Shown here: one piece after another, positions 55,277-63,421 of the stretch | Layout: the number at the start of each line of letters is the position of its first letter | Numbering within the stretch: position 1 is the stretch's first letter | Assembly (NCBI RefSeq): GCF_000687875.1 | Contig: NZ_JHYG01000002.1 | Coordinates: 248,001 to 312,000 of the forward strand | Source: Acidocella facilis ATCC 35904 | GTDB taxonomy: Bacteria; Pseudomonadota; Alphaproteobacteria; Acetobacterales; Acetobacteraceae | Direction of reading: 5' to 3' | Length of the DNA: 64,000 nucleotides | Translations under genes and position numbers: made by a program | Notes under the pieces: generated by a model | Databases searched by the model: none | Told to the model about the DNA's origin: nothing | Seen by the model: the letters and a program-made list of their open reading frames with translations, nothing else

Positions 55277-56414
55277 CGTGGCTGGTGGCGGCGTGCCAGT
55301 TGGTGTTGGCGGGGTGGGGGTGGCGCGGCGTCTCGCCCGGCCGGTGCAAAAGCCGGCGCAACGCTGGCCCGTACCAGATCAGCGCGATGAACAGCCCGAG
55401 CAGGCACGGCGCCCACCACAGCCCCGGAAACGCGCCGACATCGCCATGCTGCACCCAGGTGCGGGCGATGGTGCAGAGCAGGTAATAGGCCGAATAGGCC
55501 AGAATCGCCGGGCCGAACTTGGCATAGCGATTCTGCCTTGGCTTGCCCCGGCTCAAAATCGCCCCCAGCAGCGCCAGCAGCAAGGTGGAAATGCCGGTGG
55601 AGAGCCGCCATTGCCGCTCCGCCACGTCGCCGGGGGTGGAGGAGGTGAACAGCCTGGCGCTGCTCGCCGCCACCGGGCTGTAGCCGGGCTTGCCGGGCAG
55701 CGCGCCGTCCGGGTCGATATTCAGCCCCTGCGCGTCCAGCACCTGGTCGTTCGCCGGGGTGCCGGGGTCGAGCTGATAGATATGCGCATCCGAGAGATGC
55801 ACGCTGCGCCGCCCGTCATCGCCCATGGTCGCGGGGGTGGCGTTGGCGGCGGTGATGATCTCCAGATGCCCGTTCTGTTCACGCGCCACGAACAGGTTCC
55901 GCGCGGCGGCGTGCGGCCCGGCGCGGTTGCCCAGAAATACCACCTGGTCGCCCTTGGCGCTGGCATAGAAGGTGCCGGCCTCCATTGCATTCACATTCAG
56001 CGTCACCGCGGCCCGCCGGGTGATCTCGTGCGAGGTGGCATAGGCCCAGGGCCGGGCGAAGAGCGAGAGCCCGGCCACGCCCAGCCCCAGCGCCAGCGCC
56101 AGGCGCATCACCGGGCGCAAAAGCTGGCGCGGCCCCAGCCCCAGGGCCAGCATGGCGGTGATCTCACCATCCGATTGCAGCCGCCCGAACCCGGCCACCA
56201 CCGCGATGAACAGCGAAATCGGGATCAGCACTTCGAGCGAGATCAGCAATTTCAGCCCGGTCAGCGCGGCGATGGCGCGCACCGGCAGCAGCCCGTTCAC
56301 GGCATCGGAGAGAATGTTCGCCAGGCTGTAGCCGGCGAACAGCAAGGCCAGAATCCCCAGCACCACGGCAAAGGGGCGGATGATCTCACCGGTTAAATAG
56401 CGATCCGTCTTCAA
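55266..56414 (-). CDS. lptF: LPS export permease LptF
   Basis: 382 residues, same fold as LptG. DRYLTGEIIRPFAVVLGILA starts the first membrane helix, and DGEITAMLALGLGPRQLL is the coupling region. A periplasmic domain of about 150 residues follows, then C-terminal helices. It is upstream of and overlapping lptG, and divergent from the sphingolipid-type ACP gene. It probably serves general LPS export; a link to the glycolipid locus is only positional. Confidence 0.9.
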   Translation of the reverse strand: MKTDRYLTGEIIRPFAVVLGILALLFAGYSLANILSDAVNGLLPVRAIAALTGLKLLISLEVLIPISLFIAVVAGFGRLQSDGEITAMLALGLGPRQLLRPVMRLALALGLGVAGLSLFARPWAYATSHEITRRAAVTLNVNAMEAGTFYASAKGDQVVFLGNRAGPHAAARNLFVAREQNGHLEIITAANATPATMGDDGRRSVHLSDAHIYQLDPGTPANDQVLDAQGLNIDPDGALPGKPGYSPVAASSARLFTSSTPGDVAERQWRLSTGISTLLLALLGAILSRGKPRQNRYAKFGPAILAYSAYYLLCTIARTWVQHGDVGAFPGLWWAPCLLGLFIALIWYGPALRRLLHRPGETPRHPHPANTNWHAATSHDAA

Positions 56415-56605
56415 AGCGCTCGACCAACTCTCTCAAGGCAGCAGGGGGCCCGGCGCGTGATGCCGCCCGAAAGGCCCGTGACAAGGCGGTGCCCGCTCTT
56501 TAATAGAGGGGCTGGTAAGAAGTATAGTTTTTCCTGCACGTTTGTCATGGGCCGCCTGTGCGGCCCTGCCGTGCGGGCAATGGCAGAGGAGCCGCGCGCA
56601 GCGAT

Positions 56606-56857
56606 ATGTCTGATCAGGCCAACGAGATCCGCGAAATCATTTTCGACACATTGCGCGCCGCCCTGCCGCAGGACCGCCCGCTCTCCGACAATACCCATAT
56701 CATCGAGGATCTGGGGCTCGATTCCGTCGCGGTGATGGATTTCGTCATGGAGATCGAGGACAAGCTCGACATTTCCGTGCCGCTGGACAAGATCGCCGAG
56801 GTGGAAACGCTGGGCGATCTCATCGCCACCGTGCAGCGCCTGAAACAGGCCGCCTGA
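56606..56857 (+). CDS. Acyl carrier protein dedicated to the sphingolipid-type locus
   Basis: 83 residues. The phosphopantetheine site lies in EDLGLDSVAVMDFVMEIED with Ser40 (GLDS instead of the GADS of AcpP). It sits 6 bases upstream of the serine-palmitoyltransferase gene, an arrangement known from other sphingolipid-producing Alphaproteobacteria, where the acyl group is supplied as acyl-ACP. The FAAL at 47903-49642 is its likely loader. The start MSDQANE is preceded by a weak GGAG further upstream. Confidence 0.9.
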   Translation: MSDQANEIREIIFDTLRAALPQDRPLSDNTHIIEDLGLDSVAVMDFVMEIEDKLDISVPLDKIAEVETLGDLIATVQRLKQAA

Positions 56858-56863
56858 TCCGCC

Positions 56864-58081
56864 ATGGCCGTGCTGGATAAATACGCCGCTCTGGCGCAGC
56901 AATATGCTGGGCTGGAAGCGGCGGGCGCCAACCCGTTCAACGTGCCGTTCGAGCGCGTGCTCTCCCCCACCGCCGCCATCATCGGCGGGCGCGAGACGCT
57001 GCTGCTCGGCACCAATAATTATCTCGGCCTGACCTACGACCCGGCGGTGATCGCCGCGGCCAACGCAGCGACCCAGGCGGCCGGCACCGGCACCACCGGC
57101 TCGCGCATCGCCAATGGCAGCTATGGCAGCCATCAGCAGCTGGAAGCGGCGCTGGCGGATTTCTATGGCCGCAAGCAGGGCATGGTGTTCTCCACCGGCT
57201 ACCAGGCCAATCTCGGCATCATCTCGGCTTTGGCCGGCAAGGGCGACCATCTGCTGCTGGACGCGGATTCCCACGCCTCTATCTATGACGGCTCGCGCCT
57301 CGGCTACGCCCAGGTGACGCGCTTTCGCCATAACAGCCCGGACGACCTCGCCAACCGCCTGCGCCGCCTGGCCGGTGAGCCGGGCGAGAAGGTGATCATC
57401 GTCGAGGGCATTTACTCGATGCTGGGCGACACCGCGCCTTTGGCCGAATTCGCCGCGGTGAAGCGCGAATATGGCGGCTGCCTGGTGGTGGACGAGGCGC
57501 ATTCGCTCGGCGTGCTGGGCGCCACTGGCCGGGGCCTCGCCGAACAGGCCGGGGTTGAGGCGGATGTGGATTTCATCGTCGGCACCTTCTCCAAGAGCCT
57601 CGGCGGTGTCGGCGGCTTTGCGGTGACGGATATGCCCGGGGCTGAAATCCTGCGCGTGGTCTCGCGGCCTTATATGTTCACCGCCTCGCTCCCCCCCGGC
57701 GTGATCGCCGCCACGGAAGCAGCCTTGCACCAGCTGCGCGCCCGCCCGGAACTGCGTCAGCGGCTGAACGAAAACGCCCTGCGGCTCTATCGCGGCCTGG
57801 CCGGGCTGGGCTTTGAGCTGGGGCCGGAACCCAGCCCCGTGGTCTCCGCCATCATGCCCTCGCCGGAGGCCGCCTTCGGCTTCTGGGCGGCGCTGCTCAA
57901 GGCCGGGCTCTACACCAATGTCAGCCTGCCGCCGGCCACGCCCAAGGGCCTGGCTTTGCTGCGCTCCAGCGTGAGTGCCGCGCACAGCCCTGAACAGATC
58001 GACCAGGCCATCGGCTTGTTCGCGCAGGTGGGCGAAAGGCTGGGGCTGCTCGGCGCGCCTGCTTTCGCCGCTGCCAAGTAA
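56864..58081 (+). CDS. spt: Serine palmitoyltransferase
   Basis: 405 residues, alpha-oxoamine synthase family. It condenses serine with a palmitoyl thioester to 3-ketosphinganine, the first step of sphingolipid synthesis. The PLP Lys244 lies in GTFSKSLGGVGGF, with D210-E-A-H213 in VVDEAHSLGVLG and His137 in DADSHASIYDG. N-terminal NPFNVPFERVLSP is typical of bacterial SPT and distinguishes it from KBL and AONS. The dedicated ACP directly upstream supports the call. Confidence 0.9.
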   Translation: MAVLDKYAALAQQYAGLEAAGANPFNVPFERVLSPTAAIIGGRETLLLGTNNYLGLTYDPAVIAAANAATQAAGTGTTGSRIANGSYGSHQQLEAALADFYGRKQGMVFSTGYQANLGIISALAGKGDHLLLDADSHASIYDGSRLGYAQVTRFRHNSPDDLANRLRRLAGEPGEKVIIVEGIYSMLGDTAPLAEFAAVKREYGGCLVVDEAHSLGVLGATGRGLAEQAGVEADVDFIVGTFSKSLGGVGGFAVTDMPGAEILRVVSRPYMFTASLPPGVIAATEAALHQLRARPELRQRLNENALRLYRGLAGLGFELGPEPSPVVSAIMPSPEAAFGFWAALLKAGLYTNVSLPPATPKGLALLRSSVSAAHSPEQIDQAIGLFAQVGERLGLLGAPAFAAAK

Positions 58082-58101
58082 CCCGCGCCGGGGGAGGCCG
58101 C

Positions 58102-59229
58102 ATGCGCCAGGTTGCGATCTTCCGGCATAATCTGTTCCGCCTCTCGGAGCCTTTCATCACCCAGCAGGCGGGGCGGTTTCGCCGCTACCGTCCGCTTTAC
58201 CTGGGACGGCTGCGCTATGGCGCGCCGCCGCCGGGCGCCGAGGCGATGGCGCTGGAGGATCTGGCCCCGAAGCTGCGCTTCCTGCCGGCGGCCTGGCATC
58301 TGCTCTCCGCCAGCCCGCACCCTTATCTCTACCGGCTGGAGGGCCAGCGGCCGGATCTGATCCACGCGCATTTCGGCGTCGAGGGTGTCTATGCCCTGCC
58401 GCTCGCCGCCCGGCTTGGCGTGCCTTTGGTCACCACGTTCCATGGCTTCGATGCCACGCTGAACCCGCTCGGCCTGCTCGCCAACCCGGCCTGGGCCCGC
58501 TACGCGCTGCGCCGGGGCAGGCTCGCCCGCCAGGGCAGCCTGTTCCTCGCCGCCTCCCACTTCCTGCGCGAAAAGCTCCTGGCCATGGATTTTCCGCCGG
58601 AGCGGGTGCGGGTGCATTATATCGGCGTCGACCCCTCGGCCATCGCCCCGCGCCTGGCCGCGCAGGAGGAGCCGATCATCCTGCATGTCGCCCGGCTGGA
58701 AGAGGTGAAGGGCACGCAATTCCTCATCCGCGCCTTCGCGTCCATCGCCCCGCAGCACCCGGCCGCGCGGCTGGTGCTGATCGGCGACGGCAAATTGCGC
58801 AAGAGCCTGGAAAAGCTCGCCCAGGACACCGGCTTTGCCGATCGCATCGACTTCTTGGGCGGCATGAAACATGAGCAGGTGCTGGGCTGGATGCGCCGCG
58901 CCGCCATGCTGGTGCTGCCCAGCATCAAAACCGAATCCGGCCGCGAGGAAGGGCTCGGCATGGTGATGCTGGAAGCCGCGGCCTGCGGCGTGCCCGGCAT
59001 CGGCGCGCGCGTCGGCGGCATTCCCGAGGGCATCGCCGAGGGCGAAACCGGCTTTCTCGTCCCCCCGCAGGACCCCGAGGCGCTGGCGATGGCGATGGCG
59101 ACCCTGCTCGCCAACCCGGTGCTGCGGCTGCGCATGGGCGATGCGGCGCGCAGGCGCATCGAGCGCCAGTTTGACATTCGCCGCCAGAGCGCGGCCCTGG
59201 AAGATATCTATGACGAGCTGCTGGCCTGA
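58102..59229 (+). CDS. GT4-family glycosyltransferase
   Basis: 375 residues with the GT-B fold. The donor-site block KTESGREEGLGMVMLEAAAC gives the E-x7-E motif, followed by GVPGIGARVGGIPEGI. The N-terminal half has HFGVEGVYALPLAARL and TTFHGFDAT. GT4 includes PIG-A and MshA, which put GlcNAc on inositol. Its stop shares a base with the start of a PIG-L deacetylase gene, the partner enzyme in both those pathways. The substrate is inferred, not proven. Confidence 0.85.
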   Translation: MRQVAIFRHNLFRLSEPFITQQAGRFRRYRPLYLGRLRYGAPPPGAEAMALEDLAPKLRFLPAAWHLLSASPHPYLYRLEGQRPDLIHAHFGVEGVYALPLAARLGVPLVTTFHGFDATLNPLGLLANPAWARYALRRGRLARQGSLFLAASHFLREKLLAMDFPPERVRVHYIGVDPSAIAPRLAAQEEPIILHVARLEEVKGTQFLIRAFASIAPQHPAARLVLIGDGKLRKSLEKLAQDTGFADRIDFLGGMKHEQVLGWMRRAAMLVLPSIKTESGREEGLGMVMLEAAACGVPGIGARVGGIPEGIAEGETGFLVPPQDPEALAMAMATLLANPVLRLRMGDAARRRIERQFDIRRQSAALEDIYDELLA

Positions 59230-59966
59230 TGCGCCGCGTCGTCGTCGCCGCCCATCCTGACGATGAAATCCTCTGGATGAGTTCGGCCCTGCGCGCGGCC
59301 GACAAGGTCGTGCTCTGCTATGGCGCGCCCTACGGCAAGCCGGAGAAAGCCGCCGCCCGCGCCCGCGCCGTGGCCGCGCTGGGCCTGCCCAACCTGGTCA
59401 ATCTCGCCATCCCGGAAAGCGGCACAAGGCTGCTGGTGAACTGGGACGATGCTGAAATGACGCCGACCGGCATGGCGATCAACGATGCAGCCGGCCAGGC
59501 GCGCTATGATGCGAATTTCGCCACGCTGCGGGAGCGCCTGCGCCCGCTGCTCACGGGCGTTGACGAGGTCTTCACCCATAATCCCTGGGGCGAATATGGC
59601 CACCCGGAACATATCCAGCTCTATCGCGTGGTCGAGACGCTGCAGAAAGAGCTTGGCTTCACCATCGTCTTTTCAAACTATGTCGCCCCGCTGAGCTGGT
59701 TGCTCGCCCGCCGCCTCGGCGCCGCGCCGCTGTTCGCGGAAAAGCGCCGGGCGGTGCCGGATATGCGCCTAGCAAGGCGCCTGCGCGGCATCTATCTGCG
59801 CCACCGCGTCTGGACCTGGTCCGTCTTCCACGCCTGGCCGGCGACGGAGACGCTTTACGCGCAACCGCCGGGGGAGCGGGAATGCTGGCAGAGCCTGGAG
59901 GGGGAGGCGCTGGTGGATGTGACGCGGCTGCGCTGGTGGAAGCGGGTGGGGGTGGCGAGGGTGTAG
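59229..59966 (+). CDS. PIG-L/LmbE-family deacetylase
   Basis: 245 residues. The zinc and catalytic motif AAHPDDEILW (H9, D11, D12) and the second His motif GHPEHIQLY identify the family, whose members remove N-acetyl groups from GlcNAc-inositol lipids (PIG-L), GlcNAc-inositol (MshB) or antibiotics. It overlaps the GT4 gene by one base (TGATG), so the two are translationally coupled. It most likely deacetylates the sugar added by that enzyme. Confidence 0.87.
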   Translation: MRRVVVAAHPDDEILWMSSALRAADKVVLCYGAPYGKPEKAAARARAVAALGLPNLVNLAIPESGTRLLVNWDDAEMTPTGMAINDAAGQARYDANFATLRERLRPLLTGVDEVFTHNPWGEYGHPEHIQLYRVVETLQKELGFTIVFSNYVAPLSWLLARRLGAAPLFAEKRRAVPDMRLARRLRGIYLRHRVWTWSVFHAWPATETLYAQPPGERECWQSLEGEALVDVTRLRWWKRVGVARV

Positions 59967-60097
59967 AGGGTGGCTATCGGGCCAGCAGCGACATTCGGCT
60001 AGAGGTGACGGAATGATCTCTTTGGAGTCATACCGGACGCTGGACTGGTCCGCTTTTCAGCGCTTAGGCTGGGCGGGTTAGCGGCCCTGGCAGGCTC

Positions 60098-61801
60098 TTA
60101 ACTGACTTCGGAAGATCCACGCCGCGCTTGGCTATTCGGATCATGAATGAAATGGGTCGCAAGAGCGGCCAGCATGTCATTCGCTCGTCCCAGCAGTCCT
60201 CGGAACACGCTGCGAGGCGTCTCGCGGTCAAGTCCAACCTGCGTCTGCACTCTATCGAACCGCGCGCCCTTGGCGTGCGCCGCGCCGCTGGAACGCAGAT
60301 CTTGCAACGTTCGTAGAACCCCGATGTCTCGATCAACGTGAGGGTAGTTAGCCGCCTCAACGTAGCGCCTGAGTTTGCTAATGCTCTTTTCATCGCGAAG
60401 CGCGCCGTCGAGCGCCTTCGCGAGTTCGGCGTCATTTAACGTGTCGATGAGAAGTTTTACGAGATAGAGGACCTGGTTCTCAAATTCTCCGGTGCTGTCC
60501 GTCATCGGGACGTGAAGCTGCTTGAGAATGTGAGTGTCCGCCTCATGGAGGGGTCTGAATAGAGGCCAGCCGAATTGCTTCTGCCACGCCTCGCTGAGTT
60601 GCGTGTAGCGCTGCTTGAAAACTAGGTCAGGAGCCGTCGGATCGGTGAACTGTGCTAGGAATGAGCGGCGAAAATTGGTGTCACTTGTCTGCGTGCCGCC
60701 TGGCGGCACGTTGAAGTGCCGCCAGTACGTCTGCTCTTCGTAATGGAGGTCGCGTCCGAGATCACCGAGGTAGACCACCACATGGTCTGGTAGATTGTTG
60801 TCGATCCGCATCCCCCAGAGCGACCCGCACCGAAGGTAGCCGTCCTCCACTTCAAATTTCGGATCGTCGTAGTACTTGGCTAGGACGTTTCGCGTGAACC
60901 AGACTGGCGTGAGATAGTGTGGGGCATCTTCGTTCGCCCCGAAATAGTTGGCCAGCGCATCGGGATCGCTGCTGTGCGTGACGGGTGAACCGTCGTCGGC
61001 AACACGAATTATGAATTCCGCGTATTGGCCGCGCCACCCGGTGGAAAAGGGCCAGACTCCACTCTCGTTGATCGGCGGCGGGAAGATAATCTTCTTCCCG
61101 ACGAGCCGCGTGAAAGTCTCCTTGCGATGCAGCTCGCCGACGTGGAGGGAGTAATGGCGATCTGCTACCGTCACCTCGCGATTCGGGATTGCGGCCATCG
61201 CCTCAGCAACATCAATCCTTGCAAACACCCTGTGGTCGAAGAATAGCCCAAGCGCGAGCTGCCGCGCTGCCATGTATTGACGGACATACCGCGTCAGCAC
61301 GCGACTTTGTGAGGCGGTGATCTCCGCCACGACGACTTCCGCGCCCCGGTCATCTATGTGGATGAAGCGATCATTCTGACGGTCGTGGTATAGGTTGTGG
61401 AAGTGCCGGAACTCCTCGGCGAGATCGAACTGCCGCGATTTGATGCCATGGAAATCTCTCGAATAGAGGATCGGTTCGACGCCCTCTGTGCCGAAGCGCT
61501 CGTAAGTCGTCGTCTCAACGCCCTCATCATCGTAGCCTTGGCTGAACCCCGGCATGCCCTGCCCAATCATGATGTCCCAGCTGGTTGAATTCAGAGAACG
61601 AGCTAGACCCATGGGCGTCAGAAGGGCAGAATACGAGCAGCGGCTGCCCTGACCGTTATCGTGGAATTCGTAGAGCGTGGTCCACTCGCCGCACCCGAGA
61701 TCATCGATCTCGGCGATATTGTCAGCCTGACTGAGGCGAACCATCGGGTCCGGCTCGGCGAAGCGTTGAGCAGACGTAAGTTCAGGCGGAAGGCGTGGCA
61801 T
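60098..61801 (-). CDS. Large hypothetical protein with HEPN-like C-terminal motif
   Basis: 567 residues, no membrane segments or signal peptide. No domain was recognised in the first 420 residues. The C-terminal part is helical, and LRSSGAAHAKGARF contains R503-x5-H509, the spacing of the RNase motif of HEPN proteins. Codon use is less GC-biased than all neighbours, the gene stands alone, and it separates the glycolipid locus from a polysaccharide locus, suggesting acquisition by transfer. A defence role is a guess from this architecture. Neither flank carries a recombinase gene or tRNA. Confidence 0.7.
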   Translation of the reverse strand: MPRLPPELTSAQRFAEPDPMVRLSQADNIAEIDDLGCGEWTTLYEFHDNGQGSRCSYSALLTPMGLARSLNSTSWDIMIGQGMPGFSQGYDDEGVETTTYERFGTEGVEPILYSRDFHGIKSRQFDLAEEFRHFHNLYHDRQNDRFIHIDDRGAEVVVAEITASQSRVLTRYVRQYMAARQLALGLFFDHRVFARIDVAEAMAAIPNREVTVADRHYSLHVGELHRKETFTRLVGKKIIFPPPINESGVWPFSTGWRGQYAEFIIRVADDGSPVTHSSDPDALANYFGANEDAPHYLTPVWFTRNVLAKYYDDPKFEVEDGYLRCGSLWGMRIDNNLPDHVVVYLGDLGRDLHYEEQTYWRHFNVPPGGTQTSDTNFRRSFLAQFTDPTAPDLVFKQRYTQLSEAWQKQFGWPLFRPLHEADTHILKQLHVPMTDSTGEFENQVLYLVKLLIDTLNDAELAKALDGALRDEKSISKLRRYVEAANYPHVDRDIGVLRTLQDLRSSGAAHAKGARFDRVQTQVGLDRETPRSVFRGLLGRANDMLAALATHFIHDPNSQARRGSSEVS

Positions 61802-61993
61802 GGCTCTCTCTTTCAGGCCGCATAGCAGTCGAGCACGACGGCTCGGAGCAGGTCATCATCGGAAGATATCACTGGAAAATATTACGGAACAGATGGCGAC
61901 GGCGCTGATGTCGCATTCTGGAGCGAAGCCGAGGTCCGCTAGTGGCGCGAAGCGGTCACCAGCGGCGCGCTGTGGCAATGACGGCTTCCCCCT

Positions 61994-63421
61994 TTAACCC
62001 CGTCGCCTCCAAACCAACCCCCCATACCCCCCCCCTGTCGCCAGCACCGCCGCCGCGATCCGGCCCGCCGCCGTGCCGCCATACGGCAAGGCCCGCGCCG
62101 CCAGGCACAGCACCACCATCCCAACCACCGCCAAAGCCGGCCGCAAAAACGGTTTTGCCAGCGCCAGCGCGGAAATATCCCATTCCCGGCGCAGATAGCC
62201 CACACTCCAGCTCAGCAAAAACGGATACACCGCCAGCCACGCCGCCGAGACCGCCAGCAACCCCGCCTCGCCATGCACGACAATCCCCGCCGTGAGAATA
62301 AACCCGCCCAGCATCAGCAATGTTGCGAAGGAGAGGCGCGCCGCTTTGCCCGGCTGCCCGGTGCCCAGCAGCAGCGGCGTGATCAATTGCGAGGCGATGC
62401 GCAGCACCGCTGCCCCCGCCAAAATCTGTAAGGGCCGCGCCGCATCCGCATAGCTGCGGCCTTGAGAATCATGCAGCAGCCCCATCAGCGGCACCGCCAT
62501 CAGCCCCAGCCCCGCCATGCAGGGCGCCACCAAGCTCGCCAGACGCTGCAGCGACCATAACAACGCCGCCCGCAACTCCGCAGGCGCGGCCGCGACTTTC
62601 GCGAATACCGGCTGTGCCGCGCGGTTGACGATGGTGCCCACCGCCATCGCCGGCTCCATCGCCACGTCAAACGCCACCCGATACACCGCTAGCATCGCCG
62701 GCCCGTAAAACCAGCCGACCAGCAGGAAATCGATATTCTTGAAAATCTGCTCGAAGATATTCGCGCTGGCCGAGCGCCAGCCGAAATCCACCAGCGCCCT
62801 GATCTCTGCCAAGGCAAAATGCCAGCGCGGCACAAAGCGATTCGCCAGCAACGCGCCCGCCAGAATAAATACGCCGGAGGCAAAATACCCGCCCACCAGC
62901 GCCCAGGCCCCGCCGCCCGCCACCGCGATGCCAAACCGCACCAAAGCCGCGCCGAAGGTCGCGCCGACATTCACCATGGCGATTTTCTCATAGGCCAGCG
63001 CGCGATTCAGCAAGGCCAGAGGAATCACCGCTGCCCCCACCAGCGGCTGCTTCGCCGCCAGCGCCAGGAAATACAGCTTCACGCCGGAAACGCCATATAA
63101 CCAGCCAATCGCCGGCGAGAGCGCCACCGCGGCCCCGCCCACAATCACCGCCAGCACCAGAATGAACCAGAACAGCGAGGATAAAGCCTCCCGGCTCACC
63201 GCCTTCGTTTGCACCAGCGCATCGCCGGTGCCCAAGCCATCAAACGCCTCCACCACCATGCCCACCGCCAGCACCAGCGAGCCGATGCCAACCTGAGTCT
63301 TGGTCAAAAACACCAGAACCGCCACGATGGTGGCGAAATCCGTCACCTTGGCGACGATGGCGGCCCCGCCCAGCCAGTTGAAGCCGCGCCCGAGATGGCG
63401 CTGATGCTCGTTTTCGCTCAT
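61994..63421 (-). CDS. Polysaccharide/oligosaccharide flippase (Wzx-like)
   Basis: 475 residues with about 13-14 membrane segments, MATE/PST superfamily. The start HLGRGFNWLGGAAIVAKVTD and the following GTGDALVQTKAVSREALSSL are typical of lipid-linked-oligosaccharide exporters of the PST type. The MSENEHQ start overlaps the stop of the upstream glycosyltransferase gene by four bases. It is distinct from murJ at 17368-18900. Confidence 0.88.
   Translation of the reverse strand: MSENEHQRHLGRGFNWLGGAAIVAKVTDFATIVAVLVFLTKTQVGIGSLVLAVGMVVEAFDGLGTGDALVQTKAVSREALSSLFWFILVLAVIVGGAAVALSPAIGWLYGVSGVKLYFLALAAKQPLVGAAVIPLALLNRALAYEKIAMVNVGATFGAALVRFGIAVAGGGAWALVGGYFASGVFILAGALLANRFVPRWHFALAEIRALVDFGWRSASANIFEQIFKNIDFLLVGWFYGPAMLAVYRVAFDVAMEPAMAVGTIVNRAAQPVFAKVAAAPAELRAALLWSLQRLASLVAPCMAGLGLMAVPLMGLLHDSQGRSYADAARPLQILAGAAVLRIASQLITPLLLGTGQPGKAARLSFATLLMLGGFILTAGIVVHGEAGLLAVSAAWLAVYPFLLSWSVGYLRREWDISALALAKPFLRPALAVVGMVVLCLAARALPYGGTAAGRIAAAVLATGGGYGGLVWRRRG

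Noticed and set aside
60013-60081. 22-codon ORF (MISLESYRTLDW...) left of the island gene
   Set aside because: Too short and without homology by eye; it may be a remnant or chance.
60098-61993. Target-site duplication or terminal repeats around the HEPN-like gene
   Set aside because: Only short shared words (TCGGAAGAT) were found, one inside the coding region. Not enough for an element boundary.
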